From assembly GCF_003477605.1 (NCBI RefSeq), contig NZ_QUDR01000016.1:1-64000 (forward strand): a stretch of 64,000 bases of DNA, read 5' to 3'. The notes below the pieces were generated by a model. It searched no databases and had not been told where the DNA came from. It was given only the letters and a program-made list of their open reading frames with translations. Below, one piece after another: positions 1 to 8,348 of the stretch; positions within the stretch are counted from its first letter, which is position 1, and each line of letters opens with the position of its first letter. The translations under genes were made by a program, and so were the position numbers. Source of the stretch: Clostridium sp. AF37-5 (lineage in GTDB: Bacteria; Bacillota; Clostridia; Lachnospirales; Lachnospiraceae).

Positions 1-16
1 GGACAGTCCCTTTGTT

Positions 17-466
17 TTACAGCATTTTATTTTGCTTATAACATTCAAATAAATAGGATGGATTTTCATAATAAACGCTGCTATTATAATCGTCAATTTT
101 ATTACTTAAAAACGAACGATAAACCTGAACCAATGCATCTACAACATCGATTTTTTCATCTTCTGCCACTTGTTTGATTAAGCGCTTGTACACTTTTCCA
201 ATATCCCAATATGTAGGAATTGAATATTGGCACTCACCTACGTTGTCAAAATCACCCTGCTCAATTTTGGCTTCTTTAATAAAATCATCTGCTACTCTGG
301 AAATATTGTCACAGTGATATACATCCGCTAAGTCGTAAATTTTTTGAATTCTCTCTTTGCCTAATTGGTTCACAACATCCACACGTTTATTCTTTGTTTT
401 ACGAGCAATATAATCAATCAAACTACATGTATACATTATCTTTTTTCGGTTCTCTGCCTTCACCAA
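17..466 (-). CDS. Conserved partner protein of the DUF3990 ADP-ribosyltransferase-like gene
   Basis: A soluble 149-residue protein with no signal peptide or membrane segment. It is mostly charged and looks helical, with aromatic-rich stretches such as TYWDIGKVYKRLI around residues 83-95. It directly follows the DUF3990 gene (stop at 471-473), so the two are probably co-transcribed. Proteins like this sit next to DUF3990 genes in gut Firmicutes, which suggests an antitoxin or accessory role; that is inference from context. The start is uncertain: the frame opens at TTG (464-466) or GTG (461-463), and a nearby ATG (468-470) is out of frame. It could instead be a DUF3791-related antitoxin. Confidence 0.6.
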   Translation of the reverse strand: MVKAENRKKIMYTCSLIDYIARKTKNKRVDVVNQLGKERIQKIYDLADVYHCDNISRVADDFIKEAKIEQGDFDNVGECQYSIPTYWDIGKVYKRLIKQVAEDEKIDVVDALVQVYRSFLSNKIDDYNSSVYYENPSYLFECYKQNKML

Positions 467-470
467 TCAT

Positions 471-932
471 TTATAATACCTCCTCAAAGTTTCGATATTC
501 TAAACACTTCAAAGCCTCTTCCGAACAAAAAGCAATTTGATGTGTTGGATACTTAAATTTAGCCAATACCCAAAATTGTTCCCTCGTAATTACCCCATCC
601 ATATAATCTGAAATAAAATTGTAAATTTGGTCATCTGCCATTGCCCCAATAACAATATCATAATCGTGCATTTTCCCGCTGCGGCATGCCACTATAAAAT
701 CAAGCCATTTTTCTGACATTTCTTCAAATTCCAGAATATTTAACTTAGGATTTAAACAAACATCATAGGTAGACACAATTTTAGTATCGTACCGCTTTGC
801 CCACCTTTGCGCCTGTTCTTTAATGATAGTACAATAAAATCCATTACCAAAGTCTTTCGTATTTCTTCCTATACGAATTTCCGGTTCTTTTACTGGCTGA
901 TATCCACCATGATAAACTGTCATTTTTGCCAT
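471..932 (-). CDS. DUF3990 family protein (ADP-ribosyltransferase-like)
   Basis: A 153-residue protein. The N-terminus has the DUF3990 signature: YHGG, then IRIGRNTKDFGNGFYCT and QAQRWAKR around residues 5-45. This pattern resembles the NAD-binding part of the ADP-ribosyltransferase fold. The family is often paired with small antitoxin-like genes and is thought to act as a toxin; no activity can be shown from sequence. The start at 932 is chosen because GGAGG lies about 10 nt upstream; a longer frame to 965 would read through this ribosome binding site. The downstream partner begins within a few bases of its stop. Confidence 0.75.
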   Translation of the reverse strand: MAKMTVYHGGYQPVKEPEIRIGRNTKDFGNGFYCTIIKEQAQRWAKRYDTKIVSTYDVCLNPKLNILEFEEMSEKWLDFIVACRSGKMHDYDIVIGAMADDQIYNFISDYMDGVITREQFWVLAKFKYPTHQIAFCSEEALKCLEYRNFEEVL

Positions 933-997
933 ATCATAACTACCTCCTGCCTTTTTATAATACACCAGTTAGAAGATAGGTTTCAATCTTTATTTTT

Positions 998-2164
998 TCA
1001 TCCTATTCTCACTTTTACATTTTTACATTTCCGAAACACCTTTTTATAATATGATTTTAGGTGTCTATTTACATAAACGGTGACTTTAGACTGCAAATCA
1101 AGGGCATCACAATTCACAAATTTAACTTTATTTTTCCCCGGTATATAAAATTTCCTCAGGTACCCTTCTCTCACCGGCAGATAATTTCCATTTACATACC
1201 TCACATTTTTAGATAACGTAAATTTGTTAATATAGGAAGTACACCAGTATGTCTTTTTCGTAATCTTCTTAATACTTTTTGGTAATACCGGGTCTTTTGA
1301 TTTATTTGCGTAATACAGTAATTCGCCTGTTTTTTTCAAATAAACGAATCCATTGTCTGCCCCAAATACTTTATTCTTTTTGTGGATAAACACTTTTATG
1401 CCACGAGCCAGCGCACCGATGTTATTTGTAACTTTATGGCTCTCCGAATTAACAATTTGTCTCACTTTTGCATCTATAGTTATTGATTTTACTTTACCAT
1501 AAATCAAATAAAGACTTTTACCATTTTTAGAATAAATTACATTCTTTTTAGCTTTAAATGTTTTATTCTCGGCAGCAATATTTACTTTTTGTAACTGATT
1601 GTCTTTGTAAAACACATTATGCTCCAATGTTGTTACAGACTGTGGCAAACTTACACGCTTAAGATTTTTCATGTGCGCAAATGTATTTTGACCAATAACT
1701 TTCACTCCCTCAGGTACAACAATTTTTGTAATATTTCTACCATCACGATAAGCCGGCGCACTCATTTTATCTTCCTCATAAGGAAATCTCTCAAAAATAC
1801 TGCAATAATCCGCGTTAAAATCATATGCACCTATCTTTGTAACTTTAATACCATTTATTTCAGATGGAATTCTCACCTCAACCGTATCTGCCGAAATCTT
1901 TATTCCGTTAATCCAAAATGCCTTTTTATCATTTGATAAAAAACCTGTATAATCTCCGCATTTCCAAACTTCATGACCCCATCCTCGAAATGTTTTTATT
2001 TTGTCCCATTCTTCTTTTTTCAGTTTATCTCCTGCATCAGTCAATTCACCTAAAGACCTCATTTCAACGGACTGCGTCTCCTGCGCAAATACTTGCGCTC
2101 CCGGCATGATAACTGACACCACCAAAACCATAGTTACTAATGTTCTAATTATTCTTTTTTTCAT
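998..2164 (-). CDS. Secreted BspA-like leucine-rich-repeat (LRR_5) protein
   Basis: A 388-residue protein with a Sec signal peptide (MKKRIIRTLV start, hydrophobic core, AQVFAQ cleavage region near residues 24-29). The mature part has LRR_5 repeats of the form I-x-x-x-x-F-x-x-x-x-x-L-x-x-V-x-x-P, for example around residues 145-185. It ends in a YVNRHLKSYYKKVF-type C-terminus usual for this family. The signal peptide and the 5' leader are closely related to those of the LRR gene at 3449-4495, so the two are paralogues from a duplication. It is the last LRR gene of the Agr-linked operon. A role in surface attachment or binding is known for some family members; the ligand here is unknown. Confidence 0.85.
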   Translation of the reverse strand: MKKRIIRTLVTMVLVVSVIMPGAQVFAQETQSVEMRSLGELTDAGDKLKKEEWDKIKTFRGWGHEVWKCGDYTGFLSNDKKAFWINGIKISADTVEVRIPSEINGIKVTKIGAYDFNADYCSIFERFPYEEDKMSAPAYRDGRNITKIVVPEGVKVIGQNTFAHMKNLKRVSLPQSVTTLEHNVFYKDNQLQKVNIAAENKTFKAKKNVIYSKNGKSLYLIYGKVKSITIDAKVRQIVNSESHKVTNNIGALARGIKVFIHKKNKVFGADNGFVYLKKTGELLYYANKSKDPVLPKSIKKITKKTYWCTSYINKFTLSKNVRYVNGNYLPVREGYLRKFYIPGKNKVKFVNCDALDLQSKVTVYVNRHLKSYYKKVFRKCKNVKVRIG

Positions 2165-2189
2165 AGTTATAGTCCCCCCTCACAGTAAA

Positions 2190-2229
2190 TTCGTTGCCTC
2201 TTTGTAAATAATACGATTGAGACAGCAAA
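2190..2229 (-). promoter_or_regulatory. Leader hairpin A, upstream of LRR gene 998-2164
   Basis: On the minus strand, TTTGCTGTCT pairs with AGGCAACGAA across a 20-nt loop, with G-U pairs and one mismatch. It is preceded by the conserved ATGCAACTTATT. The same arrangement occurs at 4521-4560 before the paralogous LRR gene. It may be an RNA processing or stability element in the operon; the function is inferred only from conservation and position. Confidence 0.5.
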
Positions 2230-2259
2230 TAAGTTGCATAACACATTTACTAAAATTCA

Positions 2260-2460
2260 TCAAACAATACTATAAGTAAAACCTTTACTTACCGCATACG
2301 ACTGCATAAATGGATTCTTTTTTCCCTGCAAAATAAAATTTGTACAATTCTTAAACGGCTCCCACTTACCATCATAAGAATCATTTTCACTTCCTATTGC
2401 CGGATTCACCACAACATCAGGTAATACCACAGTCAAATTGCGGCACTCATAAAAATCCTA
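2260..2460 (-). pseudogene. In-frame 65-codon continuation of the LRR gene after an amber codon
   Basis: The LRR frame at 2458-3423 stops at TAG (2458-2460). In the same frame the sequence continues for 65 codons to TGA at 2260-2262. The continuation keeps the LRR_5 pattern through the stop (IMG, stop, DFYECRNLTVVLP) and ends with a family-typical tail (NPFMQSYAVSKGFTYSIV). The true 3' end of the gene is therefore probably 2260, and TAG is a single nonsense codon. The leader hairpin of the next gene begins only about 30 nt beyond 2260, the same layout as before the paralogue. This is either a nonsense mutation or a readthrough site. Confidence 0.8.
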
Positions 2461-3423
2461 CCCCATTATACTATCTTTTGCATACACAACCTTTTTCAGG
2501 TAACGACAATTAGCAAAACACAAGCCGCCGCCATTTACACCAGCCGGAAATTCGTAAGAATCCTCCTGCTTCGCTGCCGGATAGCATTTCATATATGTTT
2601 TTTCTTTATCTTTATAATAAAGAACATCATTTACTGCATAATATCCGATTTCCTTTTTATCTGCCTTAAACTGTTTTAAACTTGTACAGCCGATAAAAGG
2701 AGTGTTAATTTGTTCCACCTTATCTCCAAGTGTCACCTTTTGAAGTTTCGTACTGTAAGCAAACGCATACAACCCAACATTAGAAATATTCTTTGCAAGC
2801 TCCACACTTCTTAAACCAGACGCAAAAAATGCCCCGTCTGAAATATAAAATAATTTTTTACCGTATGAAATCTTCTGCAAATATTTAGCATACTCAAAAG
2901 CCGCCTCGCCAATCTGCGTTGTCTTTCCCTGAATCGTATAAGACTTCTGAGTTCGCCCTGCCGGATAAACCAAAAGCGTCTTCTTGTTTTTTGTATACAA
3001 AACACCTTTAGCAGAGCAAAAATATTTATTTCCCTTTGCCACTTTGATATTTTTTAACTTACCGCATCCGGTAAATGGTGTAGAAAATATATTCTTTTTC
3101 TTAACGATATTTCCCCATGCATAATCTGCCTGTTTTTTTTCGATTGTTTTCAAGTACTTTGGTAATACAACCGTTTGAACCTTCGATGATTTCTTCCATA
3201 CATTGGCACCGAGTGATGTCACTTTTTTCCCTGCAATCTTGTTCGGAATCACAATTCGTTTCTGATTCTTACTGCATGAAACGATTTTAACCTGATTTTT
3301 TGTTATCTTGTAGGTAAAACCATTTTTTGTCTTTGCACCTGCCATTGTGCCGGCAGATGCAAGGGACAGCGTTAATAATAATGCTGTAAATACTGTTATT
3401 TGGATTATCTTTCTTTTTTTCAT
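2458..3423 (-). CDS. Secreted LRR_5 protein, C-terminus cut by an amber codon
   Basis: The 321-residue product starts at MKKRKIIQIT, where AGGGAGGAG lies just upstream; the frame is open to 3471 but that part overlaps the preceding gene. A signal peptide ends near LASAGTMAGA (about residue 27). LRR_5 repeats follow, such as IGEAAFEYAKYLQKI around residues 170-185 and VGLYAFAYSTKLQKV around 215-230. The frame ends at TAG inside what should be another repeat, so the product lacks the usual last repeat and C-terminal cap. It lies between two other LRR genes in the same operon and probably shares their secretion route. Without readthrough it may be non-functional or partly functional. Confidence 0.8.
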   Translation of the reverse strand: MKKRKIIQITVFTALLLTLSLASAGTMAGAKTKNGFTYKITKNQVKIVSCSKNQKRIVIPNKIAGKKVTSLGANVWKKSSKVQTVVLPKYLKTIEKKQADYAWGNIVKKKNIFSTPFTGCGKLKNIKVAKGNKYFCSAKGVLYTKNKKTLLVYPAGRTQKSYTIQGKTTQIGEAAFEYAKYLQKISYGKKLFYISDGAFFASGLRSVELAKNISNVGLYAFAYSTKLQKVTLGDKVEQINTPFIGCTSLKQFKADKKEIGYYAVNDVLYYKDKEKTYMKCYPAAKQEDSYEFPAGVNGGGLCFANCRYLKKVVYAKDSIMG

Positions 3424-3448
3424 ATTTTTCTCCTCCCTTGCGTTATCC

Positions 3449-4495
3449 CTATTTATTTTTTCCGAAATCATATTTCCATTCCGGATGCTTTTTATTGTAA
3501 ATCACTCCGCCTTTTACCACCAGTTTTTTGTTACCCTTTTCAAGTTTTATCTCTGTCAGCGACTTCCAATTTTTCATATAGTACACAGATGTAAATTTCT
3601 TTGGCACATAAAGTTTTTTCATAAAAATGTTATCCGGCACATAATCCATTGTTTTCACAGTCTTTGGGATTCTAAAACTTGTGTTCTTTTTACCCATTGG
3701 ATACTCAAGCAATGTAGTCATTTTCTTATTGTATAAAACTCCATTCTTTGAGGCAAGCACCTTATTCTTTTTAGAAACACTTATTTTCTCAAGTTTTTCC
3801 GCATTTGCAAAACTTACATTCTTTGATTTTATGTTTTTTGAAATAGTCACAGATTTAAGATTGTGAACATTCTCAAAGGCGTAATATCCAATCTTTCTGC
3901 ATTTTGCCGGAATTTTATAGTTTTTCCCCGGTCTGTTTGCCAAGTACATAACTAATTTCTTTCCATCTTTTGAAAAAATAACGTCATTCGACACCCTATA
4001 ATACTTGTTATTTTTCGAAATGGAAACCTTCTTTAATTTAGGAAAACACTGATTTAATTTTTCTTCAATGCAATTGCCCCAATCATGTGAATATGGCTTT
4101 ACAAAATCGGAAGAAAACTCAATTTTTTCAATACCCGTTTTATCTGCTGATTTCAAATAATCCTGACCTGTAATTTTATCATCCAGTTTGTCTCCTGTAT
4201 CCGGCTTTGTCTTAAACGCAACATACTTGACTCCCTTTGCAAATTTCAAAACCTTTGCATTTTTAAACTGCGCGAGTTTTCGCATATCTACTGTTACACA
4301 CTGTAATTCCGCAGTATTGCCTGAATTTGCTTTTCCCTCAATAACAACCGTACTCTGCCCCTTATAATCACTGTCGTTACTTCCCGTATATGTAAATTCA
4401 GCGCTTGTATTCTCCTGTGCAAAAGCTCGCGCTCCCGGCATGATAACCGACACCGCCAAACCAAAAGTTACTAATGTTCTAATTATTTTTTTCAT
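3449..4495 (-). CDS. Secreted LRR_5 protein
   Basis: A 348-residue protein. The start at 4495 (MKKIIRTLVT) has AGGAGGT upstream; the frame is open to 4570 but that part is the conserved leader hairpin. The signal peptide ends near ARAFAQ. The mature part has LRR_5 units separated by short beta-rich pieces (for example IGYYAFENVHNLKSVTI around residues 210-226) and repeated NNKYYRVSNDVIFSKDGK-like loops. It ends KYDFGKNK with TAG followed one codon later by TAA. Its signal peptide and leader match those of the gene at 998-2164. It follows the ABC ATPase gene by 81 bp in the same operon. Confidence 0.85.
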   Translation of the reverse strand: MKKIIRTLVTFGLAVSVIMPGARAFAQENTSAEFTYTGSNDSDYKGQSTVVIEGKANSGNTAELQCVTVDMRKLAQFKNAKVLKFAKGVKYVAFKTKPDTGDKLDDKITGQDYLKSADKTGIEKIEFSSDFVKPYSHDWGNCIEEKLNQCFPKLKKVSISKNNKYYRVSNDVIFSKDGKKLVMYLANRPGKNYKIPAKCRKIGYYAFENVHNLKSVTISKNIKSKNVSFANAEKLEKISVSKKNKVLASKNGVLYNKKMTTLLEYPMGKKNTSFRIPKTVKTMDYVPDNIFMKKLYVPKKFTSVYYMKNWKSLTEIKLEKGNKKLVVKGGVIYNKKHPEWKYDFGKNK

Positions 4496-4520
4496 ACTTA
4501 GACCTCCTATTTGTAATTTA

Positions 4521-4560
4521 TTCACTGCCTCTATGTAAACAATACGATTTAGGCAGCGAA
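4521..4560 (-). promoter_or_regulatory. Leader hairpin B, upstream of LRR gene 3449-4495
   Basis: On the minus strand, TTCGCTGCCT pairs with AGGCAGTGAA (one G-U pair) around a 20-nt loop, 17 nt after the ATPase stop codon. It is preceded by ATGCAACTTATT, as in leader A at 2190-2229. The differences between the two copies largely keep pairing, which supports a structured RNA. Confidence 0.5.
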
Positions 4561-4576
4561 TAAGTTGCATTTTTTA

Positions 4577-5245
4577 TTATTCGGACAACACTTCTCCGTC
4601 TTTTATCTCAATCACCCTCTGGCATCTGGCAGCCACACCATTATCATGCGTGACTATGATAACCGTATGCCCATTTTTATTTAACTCCTCAAACACATCC
4701 ATGATGTCATCCGATGTATTGCTATCGAGTGCCCCTGTAGGCTCATCTGCCAAAATATACTCCGGAGAATTAATAAGGGCTCTGGCAATCGCTACTCTTT
4801 GTTTCTGCCCGCCGGACAATTGATTGACCCGTTTATCTTTCAATTCCGCGATGTTTACCTTTTCCAAAACATCCATAATCTTTTTACCTTGCTCTCTTTT
4901 TTTCACCTTACCAAAAATAAGCGGAACCAGAAGATTTTCCTGCACGGTATATTCCTCTATCAAAGCGAAATCCTGCATAACCATTCCAATACTTTTATTT
5001 CGAAACTCCGCCAATTGTTTTTCCGACATCTGTCCCACATCTTGGTTTCCAACGTGGTAACTGCCGCTCTCAAAACTATCAATCCCTGCCAAAACATGCA
5101 GCAAAGTGGATTTACCGGCACCGGATTTTCCAATAACCGCTACCAGTTCTCCATCCTGAACCTGAAAATCAATTCCTTTTAAAGCCTTATATTCATTTCC
5201 TTTTCCTTTATTATATATTTTCACTAAATTCTTAATCGAAATCAT
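4577..5245 (-). CDS. ABC transporter ATPase, LolD/MacB type
   Basis: A 222-residue ATPase. It has Walker A (GKSGAGKST near residues 39-47), a Q-loop (VMQDF), the signature LSGGQKQR, Walker B (YILADEPTGALD) and the H-loop (VTHD). These are typical of ATPases that energise FtsX-like permeases for export, peptide resistance or sensing. The start at 5245 (MISIKNLV) is preceded by AGGAGA. The gene lies 1 bp after the permease gene at 5247-6470 and belongs to the same operon. The transported substrate is unknown; the neighbouring LRR proteins and the pheromone system suggest a cell-surface or peptide role. Confidence 0.92.
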   Translation of the reverse strand: MISIKNLVKIYNKGKGNEYKALKGIDFQVQDGELVAVIGKSGAGKSTLLHVLAGIDSFESGSYHVGNQDVGQMSEKQLAEFRNKSIGMVMQDFALIEEYTVQENLLVPLIFGKVKKREQGKKIMDVLEKVNIAELKDKRVNQLSGGQKQRVAIARALINSPEYILADEPTGALDSNTSDDIMDVFEELNKNGHTVIIVTHDNGVAARCQRVIEIKDGEVLSE

Positions 5246-5246
5246 T

Positions 5247-6470
5247 TTATTCTCCTTTCCTATCCCGAAAAACTTCAACCGGCTGCTTTCTGCATAAAAT
5301 AATATATGGAACAATCCAATGCACAAAACATAACACCACCAGCATAACCACTATAGAAACAACTGTTATCCAGTCCAACTTAATCAGTAAATATTCTGTC
5401 AAATTTAATTTTTGAACCGTTGCAAACAAAACAAAAAACATTACCACGGAGAAAAATGCGGTTAAAAAACTTTGTATTACCGAGAAAGATACACATCGTC
5501 TCCACGGAAGCCCAAGCAGACTAAATATCGCATTGTGATATAAATCATCTGACATATTTAGGGCGCATACATTAACAATACTAATAATCGTGATAATCAG
5601 CACACATATCAACACCGGCAAATACATCATTGATTCTTTTTGCAAATGATGTTTTGTATTTTTCATAAACTCTTGTAACGAGCTGTCAATCGTAGTTCCA
5701 TCATTTCCCGTCCCCAGAGTTCTTTTCAAAGCATGACTATTAGAACTCATTTCGTATTTTGTTATATCATCCTGATACACGATAAAATGATCCTGATTAA
5801 ATGTATAGGTAACACCATTTTCTTTTGCCTTCTGTTCCCCGATCAAAATCAGAACACTCTTCTCCTGCTCATAGCGGTATGTGGAATAAATATCTCTGTA
5901 ATCGTTCTGCAAAACTTGCCCCTGACCAAAATCATGCCCAATTACATTTGTTCCTTCTTCCATGACGCCAACAACTTCCGCTTTTATGTTCTTTGTTTTT
6001 CCGCTTTCATCGATTTGTTGAAAGTTCAACACACTCCCTGTTCTCCACCCATATGAATTTTCCGAAATCACGACCGGCAGAACACCTTTTTTATCGTCCG
6101 CATCCGTCAGCCACTTTCCCTCTGATAAATCGGGTGCATAATCATTTAAAACATCTTCCGGATAAACAGCCGTAATCATATCCGCATTTTCACCTTGATT
6201 AGCTAACGTGGTACTCCCCCACGAATAAACGGATTCAACCTTTTTCATGCCGTTTGCTATATCCTTTGCATTTACTCCATGATAACCAAAAGATGTTACA
6301 TAAATTCCTTTTTTATCCGCCATGTGCTGTACCGGTTTATATGCCCTGAATATTGTCGCCAACATGGTAACTGACACACACAATACAAGCAGCAGCACGG
6401 AAATCTGTATAACAACAAAAACATTTCTTTTCCAATGCTTGATATATTCACCAATTGCTAATATTCCCAT
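5247..6470 (-). CDS. FtsX-like ABC transporter permease
   Basis: A 407-residue membrane protein: one N-terminal transmembrane helix (about residues 14-40), a large extracellular domain (about 40-280), then three helices near 285-305, 325-350 and 370-390. This is the MacB/FtsX permease layout. It overlaps the start of nothing downstream but abuts the ATPase gene, and its start codon shares one base with the stop of the second permease gene. The two permeases probably form a heterodimer with the ATPase at 4577-5245. Confidence 0.85.
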   Translation of the reverse strand: MGILAIGEYIKHWKRNVFVVIQISVLLLVLCVSVTMLATIFRAYKPVQHMADKKGIYVTSFGYHGVNAKDIANGMKKVESVYSWGSTTLANQGENADMITAVYPEDVLNDYAPDLSEGKWLTDADDKKGVLPVVISENSYGWRTGSVLNFQQIDESGKTKNIKAEVVGVMEEGTNVIGHDFGQGQVLQNDYRDIYSTYRYEQEKSVLILIGEQKAKENGVTYTFNQDHFIVYQDDITKYEMSSNSHALKRTLGTGNDGTTIDSSLQEFMKNTKHHLQKESMMYLPVLICVLIITIISIVNVCALNMSDDLYHNAIFSLLGLPWRRCVSFSVIQSFLTAFFSVVMFFVLFATVQKLNLTEYLLIKLDWITVVSIVVMLVVLCFVHWIVPYIILCRKQPVEVFRDRKGE

Positions 6471-7552
6471 TATAATTCCCCCCTTTTAAAATCCAGGATA
6501 CTTTTTCTGGTAATAGAAAATGACAAAGCATACCCAATAAGCAATACGACAAAAAGAAAAATTCCTATAATCGTGCCGTATTCTTTTATGCCGTATATTC
6601 GGTCCACATACTTAAACCAAGTAAGCATTTGTGGGAAAACCACAAACCGAAACAAGCCTGTTGCCACAATTACAACGCATAACATATTACATAAAATTTC
6701 AGTAAAAAATAACATCCGGGCACGTTTCTTGCTGCAGCCACATAATAAAAAAACAGCAAGTTTCTTTCGTCTTTTCTTAAAAATAAAACGATAAATCATA
6801 TACATATTAACGCCTGCTAAAATTGCGAGTAACGCACTAACCACAAGCATCGAATACTCTTGTCTTAAATCCGCATTATTCGAGACATAAAATTCTGCCG
6901 GTTTACAGCCATACGATAAAAGCAAATCACGGAATGTTTCATACTGAGCTCGTGTCGGCAATTGAGCCAACCCAAAGTTTAATCGTATCCATACACAATT
7001 CTTAGGAAACGCAGTAAATGGAATTTCATACTCGCCCGGATCATTTATATCATCTTTGCCAATAATATCAAATGTTTCCTCTCCTAAAACAATCGTATCT
7101 CCTACATCTTTTTTATCTTCTCCATTGATTACAACAACTTTATTTTTATTTCTGTAGTCTTTATCTTCATAATAGCTTCCCTGTAATCCGTACTTCATAT
7201 TTTCATAGACCGAATCACTATAACCATATTTACCATTTTTATATTGAGCACGATCTAAAAATGACTTTTTCCCATCTTTGCTTTCCGCTTCCACATAAAA
7301 ATAATCAATCGGTATTTCTTCTTCTACCATGGTCATAAAAATCTTATTTATATCATCACTCGTTATTTTTTGATTATCAATTGTCGCCTCTAAAGACTTC
7401 GAGTCATGGTTATCGCATAACTCATACAAATTATTTTGAAAAACTCCAAAAACAAAAAAGATGCTAAGCAGCGCAAAAATCTGTGAAATCAGCAAAATAA
7501 CAAAAAGCGCTGTATGCCTTTTCATCAAATCCGTTACATTCTTAAAAACCAT
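6470..7552 (-). CDS. FtsX-like ABC transporter permease, second subunit
   Basis: A 360-residue protein with an N-terminal helix (about residues 15-37), an extracellular domain, and three C-terminal helices (around residues 232-252, 280-305 and 330-348). The layout matches the permease downstream, but the extracellular domains differ strongly. Its stop codon overlaps the ATG of the next gene by one base, and its start directly follows the stop of the membrane LRR gene. This tight packing supports co-transcription and a joint complex. Confidence 0.82.
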   Translation of the reverse strand: MVFKNVTDLMKRHTALFVILLISQIFALLSIFFVFGVFQNNLYELCDNHDSKSLEATIDNQKITSDDINKIFMTMVEEEIPIDYFYVEAESKDGKKSFLDRAQYKNGKYGYSDSVYENMKYGLQGSYYEDKDYRNKNKVVVINGEDKKDVGDTIVLGEETFDIIGKDDINDPGEYEIPFTAFPKNCVWIRLNFGLAQLPTRAQYETFRDLLLSYGCKPAEFYVSNNADLRQEYSMLVVSALLAILAGVNMYMIYRFIFKKRRKKLAVFLLCGCSKKRARMLFFTEILCNMLCVVIVATGLFRFVVFPQMLTWFKYVDRIYGIKEYGTIIGIFLFVVLLIGYALSFSITRKSILDFKRGEL

Positions 7553-8110
7553 TTATGCTCCCTCCTTTGGTTTTCCGTACGCATACTTAATTTTATGCTT
7601 TTTTGCCCATTTTTCTGCGTAAGAGTGTTTTTTTACATAAAGAGTAACTTTATCTTTGCAATCTCTGAACTCGTACTCGTCTAGTTTCTTTACACTGTCA
7701 GGAATTATAACCGTCTTTAAATTCGGACATGACACAAAACCATATTCAATCGTTTCAATTCCCTCTTCAATTTCTACATATGTAAGATAATTGGAAAATG
7801 TCCCCTCACTGCATGTAACATCCAACGACCGAACTTTCTCTCCTTCATAGACAGCCGGAACAACCAGTTTACTCTTTTTCTTTAATTCCGTATCCGAGAA
7901 AATACTTAAACGCCCTTCAATAACGGACCATCTGTCTGCCTCAACTTTTTTGTTTCCAGGCGCATCATTCTCCACTTCTGTCACAGTATTCTTTTGAGCA
8001 TTCTGCAAGTTCTGAGCACCACCTGAAAAATCAATAAGAAACAGGCAGCCAATTCCCAGTATCAACGTGATAACAACAAAGATTATTATGATTCGTGAAC
8101 TTCTAGCCAT
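7553..8110 (-). CDS. Membrane-anchored small LRR_5 protein
   Basis: A 185-residue protein. A single transmembrane helix lies at about residues 7-27 (IIIIFVVITLILGIGCLFLI). It is followed by a short linker and one or two LRR_5 units ending in YVKKHSYAEKWAKKHKIKYAYG, a family-typical C-terminus. It has no cleavage site, so it probably stays in the membrane facing outward. It is the first well-supported gene of the operon containing the two permeases, the ATPase and three secreted LRR proteins, and it may be a sensor or docking component of the transporter (inference). AGGGAGGAA lies upstream of the ATG. Confidence 0.82.
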   Translation of the reverse strand: MARSSRIIIIFVVITLILGIGCLFLIDFSGGAQNLQNAQKNTVTEVENDAPGNKKVEADRWSVIEGRLSIFSDTELKKKSKLVVPAVYEGEKVRSLDVTCSEGTFSNYLTYVEIEEGIETIEYGFVSCPNLKTVIIPDSVKKLDEYEFRDCKDKVTLYVKKHSYAEKWAKKHKIKYAYGKPKEGA

Positions 8111-8325
8111 ATATAATTCCTCCCTATAAAATATGTTTCAGAATAAAAACGCTTGCTTTTTGCAATATTTGTAACGGTAGTACTTGCTGTATTACCATTT
8201 CCTTCTGCTTCCATTTTCGCAATAGTTTTTGATTTTGTGTATGTGTAATTCTTTTCGGTATTCCGCTACCATATGAAAAGAACGCTTTTTTCAATCATTA
8301 CTCTGTAAATCATATCTGAATACAT
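8086..8325 (-). pseudogene. Small reading frame interrupted by an amber codon
   Basis: A strong ribosome binding site (GGGAGGTGA, 4 nt spacer) precedes ATG at 8323-8325. The frame runs 19 codons to TAG (8266-8268). It then continues 59 codons in the same frame to TAA at 8086-8088, overlapping the start of the next gene. The part after TAG is Thr/Ser/Asn-rich and protein-like (YTYTKSKTIAKMEAEGNG). It is the first frame after the LytTR-type promoter. I do not recognise it. It may be a decayed gene, a 19-residue leader peptide, or a readthrough product. Confidence 0.45.
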
Positions 8326-8348
8326 TCTGTCACCTCCCTTACACTCTT

